From NCBI RefSeq assembly GCF_013410405.1, contig NZ_JACCFK010000001.1, positions 3,658,001-3,722,000 of the forward strand: a stretch of 64,000 nt of DNA. Reading direction: 5' to 3'. Of the stretch, positions 1 through 7,867 are shown piece by piece. The translations under genes were made by a program, and so were the position numbers. A model generated the notes under the pieces. The model saw only the letters and a program-made list of their open reading frames with translations. It did not search any database and was not told where the DNA came from. Position 1 is the stretch's first letter. The number at the start of each line of letters is the position of its first letter. This DNA is from Amycolatopsis endophytica (GTDB taxonomy: Bacteria; Actinomycetota; Actinomycetes; Mycobacteriales; Pseudonocardiaceae).

Positions 1-402
1 GCACACGACGGCCGGTTTCGGCCAGGGATAGCCGTGGTGCAGGCACGCCGCGCGCAGGAACGACGTGTCGAACGGCGCGTTGTGGGCGACCAGCACGGCG
101 CCTGCCGCGAACTCGAGGAAAGCGGGCAGCACCCGGTCGATGCGGGGCGCGTCGTGCAGCATCGTCGTGGTGATGCCGGTGAGGGCGACGATCTGCGGTG
201 GGATCGGCGCGCCGGGGTCGACGAGGGTGGCGAACTCACCCAGCACCTCACCGCCGCGCACCTTGACCGCCCCGATCTCGGTGATCCCGTCCTGGCCCGG
301 CTTGGTGCCGGTGGTCTCCAGGTCGAACACCACGAACGTGGCCTCCCGTAGCGGCGTGCCGAGCTCGTCGAAGGTCAGTTGCGCGCGGTCCGCCAGTTGC
401 AT
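1..402 (-). CDS. DEDDh-family 3'-5' exonuclease (partial, N-terminus only)
   Basis: The first 134 codons are present; the rest lies beyond the left edge. The ATG complement is at 400-402. The Exo I motif FDLETTG gives D27 and E29, and AHNAPFD gives D112, so three of the four metal-binding acids of the DnaQ/DEDDh fold are visible. Mycobacterial Rv2191 relatives carry a UvrC-like GIY-YIG domain after this exonuclease domain, but that part cannot be seen here. Downstream on the other strand are the NlpC/P60 and PimB' genes, the same neighbours as around Rv2188c-Rv2191. The likely role is DNA repair or end trimming. The family is confident; the full architecture is not. Confidence 0.85.
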   Translation of the reverse strand, partial: MQLADRAQLTFDELGTPLREATFVVFDLETTGTKPGQDGITEIGAVKVRGGEVLGEFATLVDPGAPIPPQIVALTGITTTMLHDAPRIDRVLPAFLEFAAGAVLVAHNAPFDTSFLRAACLHHGYPWPKPAVVC

Positions 403-483
403 GATCGGCACCTTAGGGAGGGGGACCGACAATCCCGGGCGGCGCGACCGGTGATCGTTACCGAAGCGGACTACCCTGGATGG

Positions 484-1854
484 ATGTTCCCCTCAGTGCA
501 CGCCGAAGAGCCCGAAGACCCCGGTCTCCGGGCCGCCTCGGCGGGCACGGGCGCGGAAGCGGACGGGAAGTCCGTGACCTGGCGCGAACTGCCCGAGCCG
601 GTGCGCGCGCGGCTCGCCGAGCTGGCGGCGGAGGCACTGGGGAAGATCCCGCGCATCGACATCCCGCAGCAGTTGCGGCCCGTGGCGAAGTTCGCGCCGG
701 CGAAACGGGCCAAGCTCGGCGGTGCGGCGTTGCTCACGACACTGGAGGACTCCACCGCGTTCCGCACCGCCGTCCTGGAGTGGGTGCGCGAGTACCGGCC
801 CGACGCGCTCGACCCCAACGTCCCGGACCCGGTCGCCGCGGCGGTGGCGGCGGTCCTGCTGGGGGAGTCGAGTGCCGCCACCCGGGTGCGGCTGGTGGTC
901 AAGAACGCGGCGGAGACGGCGCTGCGGGCCGAGCGGGACGCGGCGGTGGCGCGCAGCCAGCGTCTGGAGGCCGAGCTGGCCCGCGTGCGCGACGAGCTGG
1001 CCGAGGCGCTGGCGGCGGTCGAGGGGGCGCGGCAGGAACGCGAGGACGAGCTGACCAAGCTCCGCAACCGGCTCCGCGAGCAGGGCACGCAGCTGCGGAC
1101 GGCCAAGGACATGGCTGAGCAGGCGCGTGAACGGCTCGCGGGCGCCGACGTGAAGCGTGCCGAGGAGGTCGCCGCCGTGACCGCTCAGCTGGAGCGTGAG
1201 CGCCAGCGAGCCGCGGCCGAGCGGACCAGGGCCGAGCGCGCGACGGCGGACGCGGAGATCGCGCGCCAGTCCGCGAAGGAGGCACGCGAGGCGGACGAGG
1301 TCCGGCTTTCGCTGCTCGTGGACACCCTGCAGGGTGCGGTCTCGGGCCTGCGACGGGAACTGTCGCTGGACACCAGCTCCCGGCGGCCCGCGGACTCCGT
1401 GCACGGCGCCACGCCGGGCACCGGCGCGGGACGGCAGGTGCGGGACCCGGCGGTGCTGGACAGGTTGCTCGCGCTGCCCAGCGTCCACCTGATCGTCGAC
1501 GGCTACAACGTCACCAAGACCGGCTACCCGGAGCTGACGCTGGCGGATCAGCGCAACCGGCTGGTCCAGCAGCTCGGCGCGCTCGCGGCGCGGACGGGCG
1601 CGGAGGTCACGGTCGTGTTCGACGGGGCGGAGGTGTTGTCGGTGCCGACGGTGAGCGCGCGTGGCGTGCGCGTGCTGTTCTCCGACCCCGGGGTGATCGC
1701 GGACGACGTCATCCGGTCGCTGGTCGGTGCCGAGCCCGAGGGACGGCCGCTGGTGGTCGCCTCGACCGACCGCGGGGTGGCGGATTCGGTGCGCCGGTCC
1801 GGGGCGCATCCGGTGGCCTCGGCGGTGTTGCTGGCCCGTCTGGGACGGGTCTGA
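484..1854 (+). CDS. NYN (YacP-like) domain protein with long coiled coil
   Basis: 456 residues. Residues about 160-290 are an Ala/Glu/Arg-rich coiled coil. The C-terminal part, from about 334, is a NYN/PIN-like nuclease domain: LIVDGYNV with D339 and N342, then VVFDGAE and DPGVIADD acidic residues. YacP-type NYN proteins are metal-dependent RNases; this one is likely cytoplasmic and acts on RNA. I chose ATG 484 because TACCCT at 472-477 lies 6 nt upstream, a -10 box placed for a leaderless message. An upstream in-frame start at 379 would overlap the divergent exonuclease gene. GTG 451 is a second alternative. Substrate unknown. Confidence 0.82.
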   Translation: MFPSVHAEEPEDPGLRAASAGTGAEADGKSVTWRELPEPVRARLAELAAEALGKIPRIDIPQQLRPVAKFAPAKRAKLGGAALLTTLEDSTAFRTAVLEWVREYRPDALDPNVPDPVAAAVAAVLLGESSAATRVRLVVKNAAETALRAERDAAVARSQRLEAELARVRDELAEALAAVEGARQEREDELTKLRNRLREQGTQLRTAKDMAEQARERLAGADVKRAEEVAAVTAQLERERQRAAAERTRAERATADAEIARQSAKEAREADEVRLSLLVDTLQGAVSGLRRELSLDTSSRRPADSVHGATPGTGAGRQVRDPAVLDRLLALPSVHLIVDGYNVTKTGYPELTLADQRNRLVQQLGALAARTGAEVTVVFDGAEVLSVPTVSARGVRVLFSDPGVIADDVIRSLVGAEPEGRPLVVASTDRGVADSVRRSGAHPVASAVLLARLGRV

Positions 1855-2000
1855 AGAACTTTTTTCTGGCACGTTTTCGCTGGTCAGCGGGTTTTTACTG
1901 CGTCATTGGTCCATTCGTTCGATACACGATCCCGAAATTGTCGGTGGTCACTCGTACCGTGCATCCCAGCAAGATCGGACGGACTGCGAGGAGCCGGAAA

Positions 2001-2231
2001 ATGCACGACAACACCGTGATCATCGACTGCAACCGCTGCGCGCTGCGTGGCCGGGCGTGCGGGGAGTGCGTGCTGAGCGCCGTGGTCGACCCGCCGCCGG
2101 TGGTCGAACTCGACGATCAGGAACTCGCCGCGGTCGAGTTGCTCGCCGACGCCGGGCTGGTGCCGCCGGTGCGGCTGGCGACCCGGGGGCGGCGGCCGCA
2201 CGTCCGCCTGCCCGAGCGGCGGGCGGGCTGA
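2001..2231 (+). CDS. small Cys-rich actinobacterial protein
   Basis: 76 residues starting MHDNTVIIDCNRC. Four cysteines lie near the N-terminus in the pattern CNRCALRGRACGEC, which could bind a metal; the rest is acidic then Arg-rich. GAGGAG at 1988-1993 stands 7 nt before the ATG and decides the start. The 145 nt upstream are unusually AT-rich for this genome and probably hold the promoter. I recognise the type (a short conserved protein with an N-terminal Cys cluster, common in actinomycetes) but know no function. Confidence 0.7.
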   Translation: MHDNTVIIDCNRCALRGRACGECVLSAVVDPPPVVELDDQELAAVELLADAGLVPPVRLATRGRRPHVRLPERRAG

Positions 2232-2738
2232 CGCGGGTCTTCACCCGGGAGGTACGGCGGGTGGTGGCCGGAGTGGCCGGGAGTCCCGCGCGGAAAGGGC
2301 GACACGCCGAACGCGACAAGCGGTCGCTTTCGTCGACAAACGGTCAGTAGTCATGACCCTGCTGGTTGTTGCGCTGGTCACACTCGTGAGGGAACTGCTG
2401 GTCCGAACGGGGTCGGAGGTGGTTACGGAAAGTTTTTACCCGGTGCCTGGTGGACGCGGAGGCGGTGGTTTCGTAACCTGGCCGAGATCTCGCGCCCGGC
2501 AGCCGTCGCACCCGTGGCGGCGACGCGAGATTGCCGCCGGAACCAGCTTGTCGGGGAGCTGTGCCGGACCCGCGTACGCACCCAGATGCATTACCCCCTG
2601 CCTCTGGACGTGCCGGGTCACCGCCGTAGGCCGGCTCGGGTGTTTGTGTCCACCCGTGCCCGGTTCCGCGTGGAGGGTCCCCCGACCTCCCGCGCTGCGG
2701 CAGGCAGGCGGCATGAGTGCAAAGGAGACACGCGCGGC
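2232..2738 (+). other. 507-nt gene-free stretch; probable long structured leader of the NlpC/P60 gene
   Basis: No credible gene is seen on either strand. The 3' half is rich in short GC-rich inverted repeats, for example CCGTCGC near 2505 pairing with GGCGACG near 2520. It contains GGTCACCGCCGTAGGC near 2620-2640, which loosely recalls the 3' core of ydaO-type c-di-AMP riboswitches, elements known upstream of actinobacterial cell-wall hydrolase genes. The match is too weak for me to call a riboswitch. A plausible -10 (TAACCT, near 2475) would give a leader of about 250 nt. Confidence 0.4.
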
Positions 2739-3794
2739 GTGCAGTCGCAACCCATCAAGCGCGTGGTCGCAGGAGCCCTGGCCGCCGCCGCGGTACTCGC
2801 GGTCGGAGGTCTCCCCACGGCTCCGGCCGGCGCGGTCCCCATCCCCGCCCCCCAGCAGCCCACCACCTCCGCGGACGCCCTGGCGCAGTACCGGCAGCTC
2901 GCCGCTCAGGCCGAGCAGCTGAACCAGGAGGCCATGCAGGCGCAGGCCGACCTCGACGCCAAGCAGGCCGATCTCGACCGGGCCAACAACGACCTGGCGG
3001 TCGCCACCACGGCCGGTCAGCAGGCGCTGACCGCCAAGGACCAGTACCAGGGTGTCGTCGACCAGTTCGCGGACGCCTCGTTCGTCGGCGGCATGCAGTT
3101 CAACAAGCTGTCCGCGTTGCTGAACGGCACCTCGGCGCAGGACTTCCTGGAGCGCTCCTCCGCTCTGGAGGTGCTCGCCGACGAGAAGAACAAGGCGCTG
3201 TCGGAGTACAACAACGCGATCCAGGCCGCCGCCTCCGCTCAGACGGCGGCCGCCGACGCGCAGGCGCGGTCGCAGGCCGCCACCGACGCGGCGGCGAAAC
3301 TGCTGAACGACCTGCACGCGCGGCAGGACGCTCTGAACACCCAGCTCGACCAGCTGAACGAGGTCCGTCAGCGGCTGTCCGCGTCCGAGCGGGCGTCGCA
3401 GAAGGACACCGGTGGCTCGGCGCCGAACGTGCCCGCCCCGACGGCGGCCGCCCAGAAGGCGATCGACGTCGCGCTGAGCAAGCTCGGCAGCGCGTACGGG
3501 TGGGGCGACACGGGCCCCAGCACGTTCGACTGCTCGGGCCTGACGCTGTACGCGTACAAGGCCGCGGGGATCACGTTGCCCCGCACCAGCCAGTCGCAGG
3601 CGTCGGCAGGCGTCGCGGTCTCGCGGTCCCAGCTGCAGCCCGGTGACCTGGTGTTCTTCGGTTCGCCGATCCACCACGTCGGGCTCTACCTCGGCGACGG
3701 CAAGATGGTCCACGCCCCCGAGACCGGGGACGTCGTGAAGATCTCGCCGCTGCAGAACAACTACGTGTCCGCACGGCGCGTGGCTGTCAGCTGA
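2739..3794 (+). CDS. secreted NlpC/P60 (C40) peptidoglycan endopeptidase
   Basis: 351 residues. GTG 2739 follows AAAGGAGA (2721-2728). Residues 1-33 form a signal peptide with a cleavage site near APAGA. A coiled coil, about 45-215, resembles the regulatory helical domain of RipA/RipC hydrolases. The C-terminal NlpC/P60 domain has catalytic C265 in TFDCSGL and H313 in HHVGLYLG. The family cleaves D-glutamyl-diaminopimelate bonds in peptide stems, outside the membrane, during division or wall remodelling. By gene order it corresponds to mycobacterial Rv2190c. It is preceded by a long, possibly structured leader and followed by a 21-bp repeat array. Confidence 0.9.
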   Translation: MQSQPIKRVVAGALAAAAVLAVGGLPTAPAGAVPIPAPQQPTTSADALAQYRQLAAQAEQLNQEAMQAQADLDAKQADLDRANNDLAVATTAGQQALTAKDQYQGVVDQFADASFVGGMQFNKLSALLNGTSAQDFLERSSALEVLADEKNKALSEYNNAIQAAASAQTAAADAQARSQAATDAAAKLLNDLHARQDALNTQLDQLNEVRQRLSASERASQKDTGGSAPNVPAPTAAAQKAIDVALSKLGSAYGWGDTGPSTFDCSGLTLYAYKAAGITLPRTSQSQASAGVAVSRSQLQPGDLVFFGSPIHHVGLYLGDGKMVHAPETGDVVKISPLQNNYVSARRVAVS

Positions 3795-3866
3795 TCTCAC
3801 ACAGCACCCTCGTCAGGGGCGGTACCGGTTCGCCGGTGCCGCCCCTGCCGCTTTCCCGGCCAGAAT

Positions 3867-3971
3867 CGCCGGGAGCGGCCAACTCGCCGCCGGGAGCGGC
3901 CAACACGGCGCCGGGAGTGGCCAACTCGCCGCCGGGAGCGGCCAACTCGCCGCCGAGAGCGGCCAACACGG
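3867..3971. repeat. five tandem 21-bp direct repeats
   Basis: The unit is CCGGGAGCGGCCAACTCGC plus two variable bases. GGGAG (GAGAG in the last copy) recurs at 3871, 3892, 3913, 3934 and 3955, an exact 21-bp period. Copies alternate between CCAACTCGCC and CCAACACGGC. Because 21 is a multiple of three, false open frames run through both strands. The array lies between the NlpC/P60 stop and the pimB' promoter. Confidence 0.95.
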
Positions 3972-3990
3972 CCGCTCGGCGTGTTGGCCG
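3960..3990. terminator. perfect 11-bp hairpin at the junction of the two repeat arms
   Basis: CGGCCAACACG (3960-3970) and CGTGTTGGCCG (3980-3990) pair perfectly around a 9-nt loop. There is no U-tract, so a role as terminator of the NlpC/P60 message is an inference from position only. Confidence 0.5.
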
Positions 3991-4032
3991 TTGGGGGCGG
4001 TGTGTTGGCTGTTGGGGGCGCCGTGTTGGCCC
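3976..4032. repeat. three inverted copies of the 21-bp repeat
   Basis: GTGTTGGC recurs at 3981, 4002 and 4023, again at 21-bp spacing. It is the reverse complement of the GCCAACAC form in the preceding array. Direct and inverted arms can fold back on each other over about 165 bp. Confidence 0.88.
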
Positions 4033-4103
4033 GTGGTGGTGCGGCGTTGGGTGGGCCGAGGCTGGGGCCTCAGCCGCGCCGGGGGTCCAGTAGTCTCCAG
4101 CGC

Positions 4104-5258
4104 GTGCTTCGGACGCTGCTGGTCACCAACGACTTCCCGCCGCGGCCCGGGGGAATCCAGAACTACCTGAACTCCTTCGCGCGCCTGCTGCCGTCGGACC
4201 AGCTCGTCGTCTACGCGCCGTCCTGGGAGAAGCCGTCCGGATCGCATCCGGAGTTCGACGCCGCCGCGCCGTTCGAGGTGGTGCGCCACCCGACGTCGCT
4301 CATGCTGCCCACCCCGGACGTGCTGGGCCGCGCGAAGGACATCATGCGCGCCCACGACTGCCAGGCCGTATGGTTCGGCGCCGCCGCGCCGCTGGCGCTG
4401 CTCGCGCAGCCGCTGCGGGCCGCCGGGGCGGAATGGGTCGTCGCGAGCACCCACGGTCACGAGGTGGGCTGGTCGATGCTGCCGGTGGCGCGTCAGGCGC
4501 TGCGTCGCATCGGGGACACCACCGACGTGATCACCTACGTCAGCAAGTACACCCGCGGCCGGTTCGCCTCCGCGTTCGGCCCGTCCGCCGGGCTGGAGCT
4601 GCTGCCGCCCGGCGTCGACCCGGACGTGTTCAAGCCCGATGACGCGGCGCGCGACGAGATCCGCGCCCGGCACGGGCTCGGGGACCGCCCGACCGTCGTG
4701 TGCGTGTCCCGTCTGGTGCCGCGCAAGGGCCAGGACATGCTCATCCACGCCCTGCCCGAGCTGCGCCGCCGCGTCCCCGACGTCGCGCTGCTGCTGGTCG
4801 GCGGTGGCCCGTACCGGAAGTCGCTCGAAAAGCTCGCCGACGAACTGGGCGTGGCGGCCGACGTCGTCTTCACCGGCTCGGTGCCGTGGCCGGAACTGCC
4901 GGCGCACTACGCGGCGGGCGACGTCTTCGCGATGCCCGCGCGCACCCGCGGCAAGGGCCTCGACGTGGAGGGGCTCGGGATCGTCTACCTGGAGGCGTCG
5001 GCCACCGGGCTGCCGGTCGTCGCGGGCAACTCGGGCGGGGCGCCGGAGACGGTGCTGGACGAGGTGACCGGCCACGTCGTCGACGGCCGCGACGTGCACC
5101 AGCTCGCGGAAACGCTCGTTCCGCTGCTCACCGACCCGGCGCGGGCGCGCAAGATGGGCGCCGCCGGCCGGGAGTGGGCGACCGGGCACTGGCGCTGGGA
5201 CCTGCTGGGCGCCCGTCTGCGCACGTTCCTCGGCGGCGAACCCGTCACGGCTTCCTGA
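4104..5258 (+). CDS. pimB: GT4 mannosyltransferase, PimB'-like
   Basis: 384 residues, GT-B fold. The N-terminus TNDFPPRPGGIQNYL carries the GT4 glycine loop. The C-terminal half has VSRLVPRKGQD and the EX7E donor-binding motif E289-E297 (VEGLGIVYLEA). PimB' adds the second mannose, from GDP-mannose, to phosphatidylinositol monomannoside at the inner face of the membrane. The assignment rests on sequence features plus its place beside NlpC/P60 and DEDDh exonuclease genes, as with Rv2188c. TAGTCT at 4091-4096 stands 7 nt before GTG 4104, predicting a leaderless message. Its 3' end overlaps the convergent gene by 14 bp. Confidence 0.85.
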   Translation: MLRTLLVTNDFPPRPGGIQNYLNSFARLLPSDQLVVYAPSWEKPSGSHPEFDAAAPFEVVRHPTSLMLPTPDVLGRAKDIMRAHDCQAVWFGAAAPLALLAQPLRAAGAEWVVASTHGHEVGWSMLPVARQALRRIGDTTDVITYVSKYTRGRFASAFGPSAGLELLPPGVDPDVFKPDDAARDEIRARHGLGDRPTVVCVSRLVPRKGQDMLIHALPELRRRVPDVALLLVGGGPYRKSLEKLADELGVAADVVFTGSVPWPELPAHYAAGDVFAMPARTRGKGLDVEGLGIVYLEASATGLPVVAGNSGGAPETVLDEVTGHVVDGRDVHQLAETLVPLLTDPARARKMGAAGREWATGHWRWDLLGARLRTFLGGEPVTAS

Positions 5259-5883
5259 CCCGTTCGAGCACGGCGGGGTGGCGCGGATCGTCGGCGCGCA
5301 CCACGACGTCGGCGAAGTCCGCGGGCCGCACCTCCTCCTCGTACCGCTCGAACGCCTCCAGCGCCCAGTGCTCGTCCTCCGGCAGGCGCCGCCGCAGCGC
5401 GCCCGGTGACAGCTGCAGGTGCACGGTCAGCTCGAACGGCAGACCACGCCCGAGCAACATCTCGCCGTCGGCGATCAGCACTCCCGGCGCGGGCAGCTCG
5501 ACCCGCTCGCTGCGCGTGGCCCGGTCCCGCTCCGCGTCCCACAGCGCGGGCAGAACCTTGCCGCTCCCGTTGTGTCCCAGCGGGTCCAGCACCTCACGGC
5601 GCAGCGCGCCTTCGTCGAGCCAGGACCAGTAGCGGGAGTCCGGGTTCTCACGGCCGTACTCGAACCGCAGCGACGCCGGGCGCAGGAAATCCACAGTGGA
5701 CACCCGTTGGACCGCGCGGCCACCCACGCGCAACGGGCCGACCAGGGCGTCGGCAGGCCCGGCGGTGTCCACCGGCCCGTCGACGGCGACGCGCACCCAC
5801 GGCTGGGGCATCGCGAGCACCCGTTCGGTCAGCTCGGCCGCGAGGCGTTCGAAGGTGATGGGCCGGTAACGCACGATTCCCAT
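5245..5883 (-). CDS. uridine-kinase-like protein lacking a recognisable P-loop
   Basis: 212 residues from ATG 5883. The overall pattern resembles actinobacterial proteins annotated as uridine kinase: a start RYRPITFERLAAEL, then VRVAVDGPVDTAGPAD where the Walker A loop should be, VSTVDFLRPASLRFEYG, and a C-terminal DEHWALEAFERYEEE segment. The GxxGxGK[ST] signature is replaced by GPVDTAGPAD, with no lysine. Classical NTP binding is therefore doubtful. It may be inactive, regulatory or use a different nucleotide mode. Convergent with pimB; the P450 gene starts 78 bp upstream on the other strand. Confidence 0.7.
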   Translation of the reverse strand: MGIVRYRPITFERLAAELTERVLAMPQPWVRVAVDGPVDTAGPADALVGPLRVGGRAVQRVSTVDFLRPASLRFEYGRENPDSRYWSWLDEGALRREVLDPLGHNGSGKVLPALWDAERDRATRSERVELPAPGVLIADGEMLLGRGLPFELTVHLQLSPGALRRRLPEDEHWALEAFERYEEEVRPADFADVVVRADDPRHPAVLERVRKP

Positions 5884-5961
5884 CCTGCCCGACCGGGCAC
5901 CAATCGCGTTCGTGATCCGTTGACGAGGTGTCAGAGGACGCCGTCACTGGGAGGACCACGA

Positions 5962-7182
5962 ATGCGCGTGGTGGACGAACCCATCAGCCTCGACGAGGAC
6001 ATCATGCAGGACCCGCACGCCCTCTACCGCAAGCTGCGGGAGGACGGGCCGGTGCGTCCGGCGATCATGCCGCACGGCCAGCGCGTGTGGCTGGTCTCGG
6101 GCTACACCGAGGCCAAGGCGCTGCTCGCCGACCCACGGCTGAGCAAGGACGCCAACCGGATCCAGGAGCTGTTCCAGGCCCGCATCACGGCGATCGGCGG
6201 CGACGCCGGACCGGACCCGTCGGGAGCTTTGTTGCGCTACCACATGCTCAACAGCGACCCGCCGGACCACACGCGGTTGCGGAAGCTGGTCAACAAGGCG
6301 TTCACCGCGCGCACCGTGGCCCGGATGCGCTCGCGCATCGAGGAGATCACCGACGAGCTGCTGGACGCCCTGTCCGGGCAGGGCAGGGCCGACCTGCTGG
6401 ACGCGTTCGCCTATCCGCTGCCGATCACGGTGATCTGCGAGCTGCTCGGCATCCCCGAGTCCGAGCGCGGCGAGTTCCGCGAGTGGTCGAACACGCTGCT
6501 CAACTCGGGGCCGCAGGAGGACTTCCACGGCGCGGCCCGCTCGATGGCGAAGTACCTCACGGACCTGGTCGAGGCCAAGCGAGCCGCGCCGACGCAGGAC
6601 CTGCTGTCCGATCTGGTGCACGTCTCGGATGAGGGCGACCAGCTCTCGCACGAGGAGCTCGTCGCGATGGCGTTCCTGCTGCTGGTGGCCGGTCACGAGA
6701 CGACGGTGAACCTGATCGGCAACAGCGTGCTGGCGCTGCTGCGGCATCCGGACCAGCTCGCCGCGCTGCGCGCGGACCCGTCGCTGCTTCCCGGCGCGGT
6801 CGAGGAGTTCCTGCGGTTCGAGGGGCCGATCAACATCGCGACCCTGCGGTTCACCGCCGAACCGGTGGCGATCGGGGAGGTGGAGATCCCGGCGAACGAG
6901 TTCGTGATGGTGTCGCTGGTCGGCGCCAACCGGGACGGCGACCGTTTCGACGACCCGGACCGCCTCGACGTGACCCGTCCGGCGGGCGGGCATCTGGCCT
7001 TCGGGCACGGCATCCACTACTGCGTGGGCGCGCCGCTGGCCCGGCTGGAAGCCGAGGTGGCCCTGGGCCGCCTGCTGGACCGCTTCCCGGTGATCGAGCT
7101 GGACGGCGATCCGGATGAGTTGCGCTGGCGCGAGAGCACGCTGGTGCACGGTCTGAACACGCTGCCGGTGGTCCTCGGCTGA
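5962..7182 (+). CDS. cytochrome P450 (CYP107-like)
   Basis: 406 residues, typical of soluble bacterial P450s. The I-helix oxygen-binding motif AGHETT is at 243-248, the K-helix ExxR is E282-R285, and the heme loop FGHGIHYCVG carries the cysteine ligand C354. GGGAGG (5949-5954) sits 7 nt before ATG 5962. The sequence style (NSDPPDHTRLRKLVNKAF, LLVAGHETT) is that of the CYP107 group, which includes macrolide hydroxylases and the B. subtilis pimelate-forming BioI. The substrate cannot be read from sequence. The next genes are a MerR regulator and bioA. No redox-partner gene is adjacent. Confidence 0.93.
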   Translation: MRVVDEPISLDEDIMQDPHALYRKLREDGPVRPAIMPHGQRVWLVSGYTEAKALLADPRLSKDANRIQELFQARITAIGGDAGPDPSGALLRYHMLNSDPPDHTRLRKLVNKAFTARTVARMRSRIEEITDELLDALSGQGRADLLDAFAYPLPITVICELLGIPESERGEFREWSNTLLNSGPQEDFHGAARSMAKYLTDLVEAKRAAPTQDLLSDLVHVSDEGDQLSHEELVAMAFLLLVAGHETTVNLIGNSVLALLRHPDQLAALRADPSLLPGAVEEFLRFEGPINIATLRFTAEPVAIGEVEIPANEFVMVSLVGANRDGDRFDDPDRLDVTRPAGGHLAFGHGIHYCVGAPLARLEAEVALGRLLDRFPVIELDGDPDELRWRESTLVHGLNTLPVVLG

Positions 7183-7190
7183 GGCGAAGT

Positions 7191-7207
7191 GGGTAGTTGC
7201 ACTATCC
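7191..7207. promoter_or_regulatory. possible MerR operator before the merR gene
   Basis: TAGTTGCACTA (7194-7204) is a perfect 4+3+4 inverted repeat within GGGTAGTTGCACTATCC, which is imperfectly symmetric overall. It lies 34 nt before the MerR start. MerR proteins typically bind dyads between -35 and -10 of their own promoter. Confidence 0.4.
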
Positions 7208-7240
7208 GCCAGGAGGTGTGCCCACCGAAAGGAACGCCGG

Positions 7241-7822
7241 ATGCGGATGGCGGAGCTGAGCCGGGAGTCGGGTGTTCCGGTCGCGACGATCAAGTACTAC
7301 CAGCGCGAAGGACTGCTTCCGCCCGGCGAGCTGACCAGCCCGAACCAGGCGCGTTACAGCGCGGTGCATGTGCGGCGGCCGAAGCTGGTGCGGGCGCTGC
7401 TGGAGATCGGCGACCCAGGCACCTCGACGCACGACATCCTCGGCCTGGCCCAGCACGGTCTGCCGATGGTCACGCAGGAGGTGACCGAGGAGGACCGCGC
7501 GTGGGCGCTGGGCCGGATCGAGGAGGTCGCCCGTAAGCGGGGCTGGGAGGTGCACCCGGGTTCGCGGGTGGTGGAGTCGCTGGTCGGCGTGCTGTGCGCG
7601 CTGCGCCGGGTCGGGCACGAGTGGGTGCTCGACGCGCTGGACTCCTATGCCGAGTCCGCGGACGCCGTCGCCGAGGCGGATGTGACGGCGGTGGCGAAGC
7701 TGGGCGCCACGGAGGTGGTGGCCGAGGGCGCCGTGGTGGGCACGGTGCTGGGTGACGCGTTGCAGGCGGCGCTCCGGCGGCTGGCGCACGCGCAGGCGTC
7801 GCAGCGGGTGTTCACGGTGTAG
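7241..7822 (+). CDS. MerR-family transcriptional regulator
   Basis: 193 residues. The N-terminal winged HTH begins MRMAELSRESGVPVATIKY with the family's YYQREGLLP turn. Residues 75-193 form a helical C-terminal domain without the metal-binding cysteines of MerR/CueR or the SoxR cluster. The ligand is therefore probably organic or none. AAAGGAA (7228-7234) precedes ATG 7241. It lies 58 nt after the P450 and 45 nt before bioA, so regulation of either neighbour or of itself is plausible but unproven. Confidence 0.88.
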   Translation: MRMAELSRESGVPVATIKYYQREGLLPPGELTSPNQARYSAVHVRRPKLVRALLEIGDPGTSTHDILGLAQHGLPMVTQEVTEEDRAWALGRIEEVARKRGWEVHPGSRVVESLVGVLCALRRVGHEWVLDALDSYAESADAVAEADVTAVAKLGATEVVAEGAVVGTVLGDALQAALRRLAHAQASQRVFTV

Positions 7823-7867
7823 CGCAGGCCACCTCCACCGCCGCCGGGGTCGGCCTACCGTGAGCCC

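Noticed and set aside
379-483. Upstream in-frame start of the NYN-domain gene
   Set aside because: It would overlap the divergent exonuclease gene, and a well-placed -10 box supports the start at 484.
2600-2660. ydaO-type c-di-AMP riboswitch as an annotated feature
   Set aside because: Only a loose resemblance to the 3' core; the conserved 5' segments are not recognisable.
3836-4093. Open frames through the 21-bp repeats on both strands encoding Pro/Ala/Gly/Asn repeats
   Set aside because: A repeat unit of 21 bp keeps any frame open. There is no ribosome site, and the pimB promoter lies inside.
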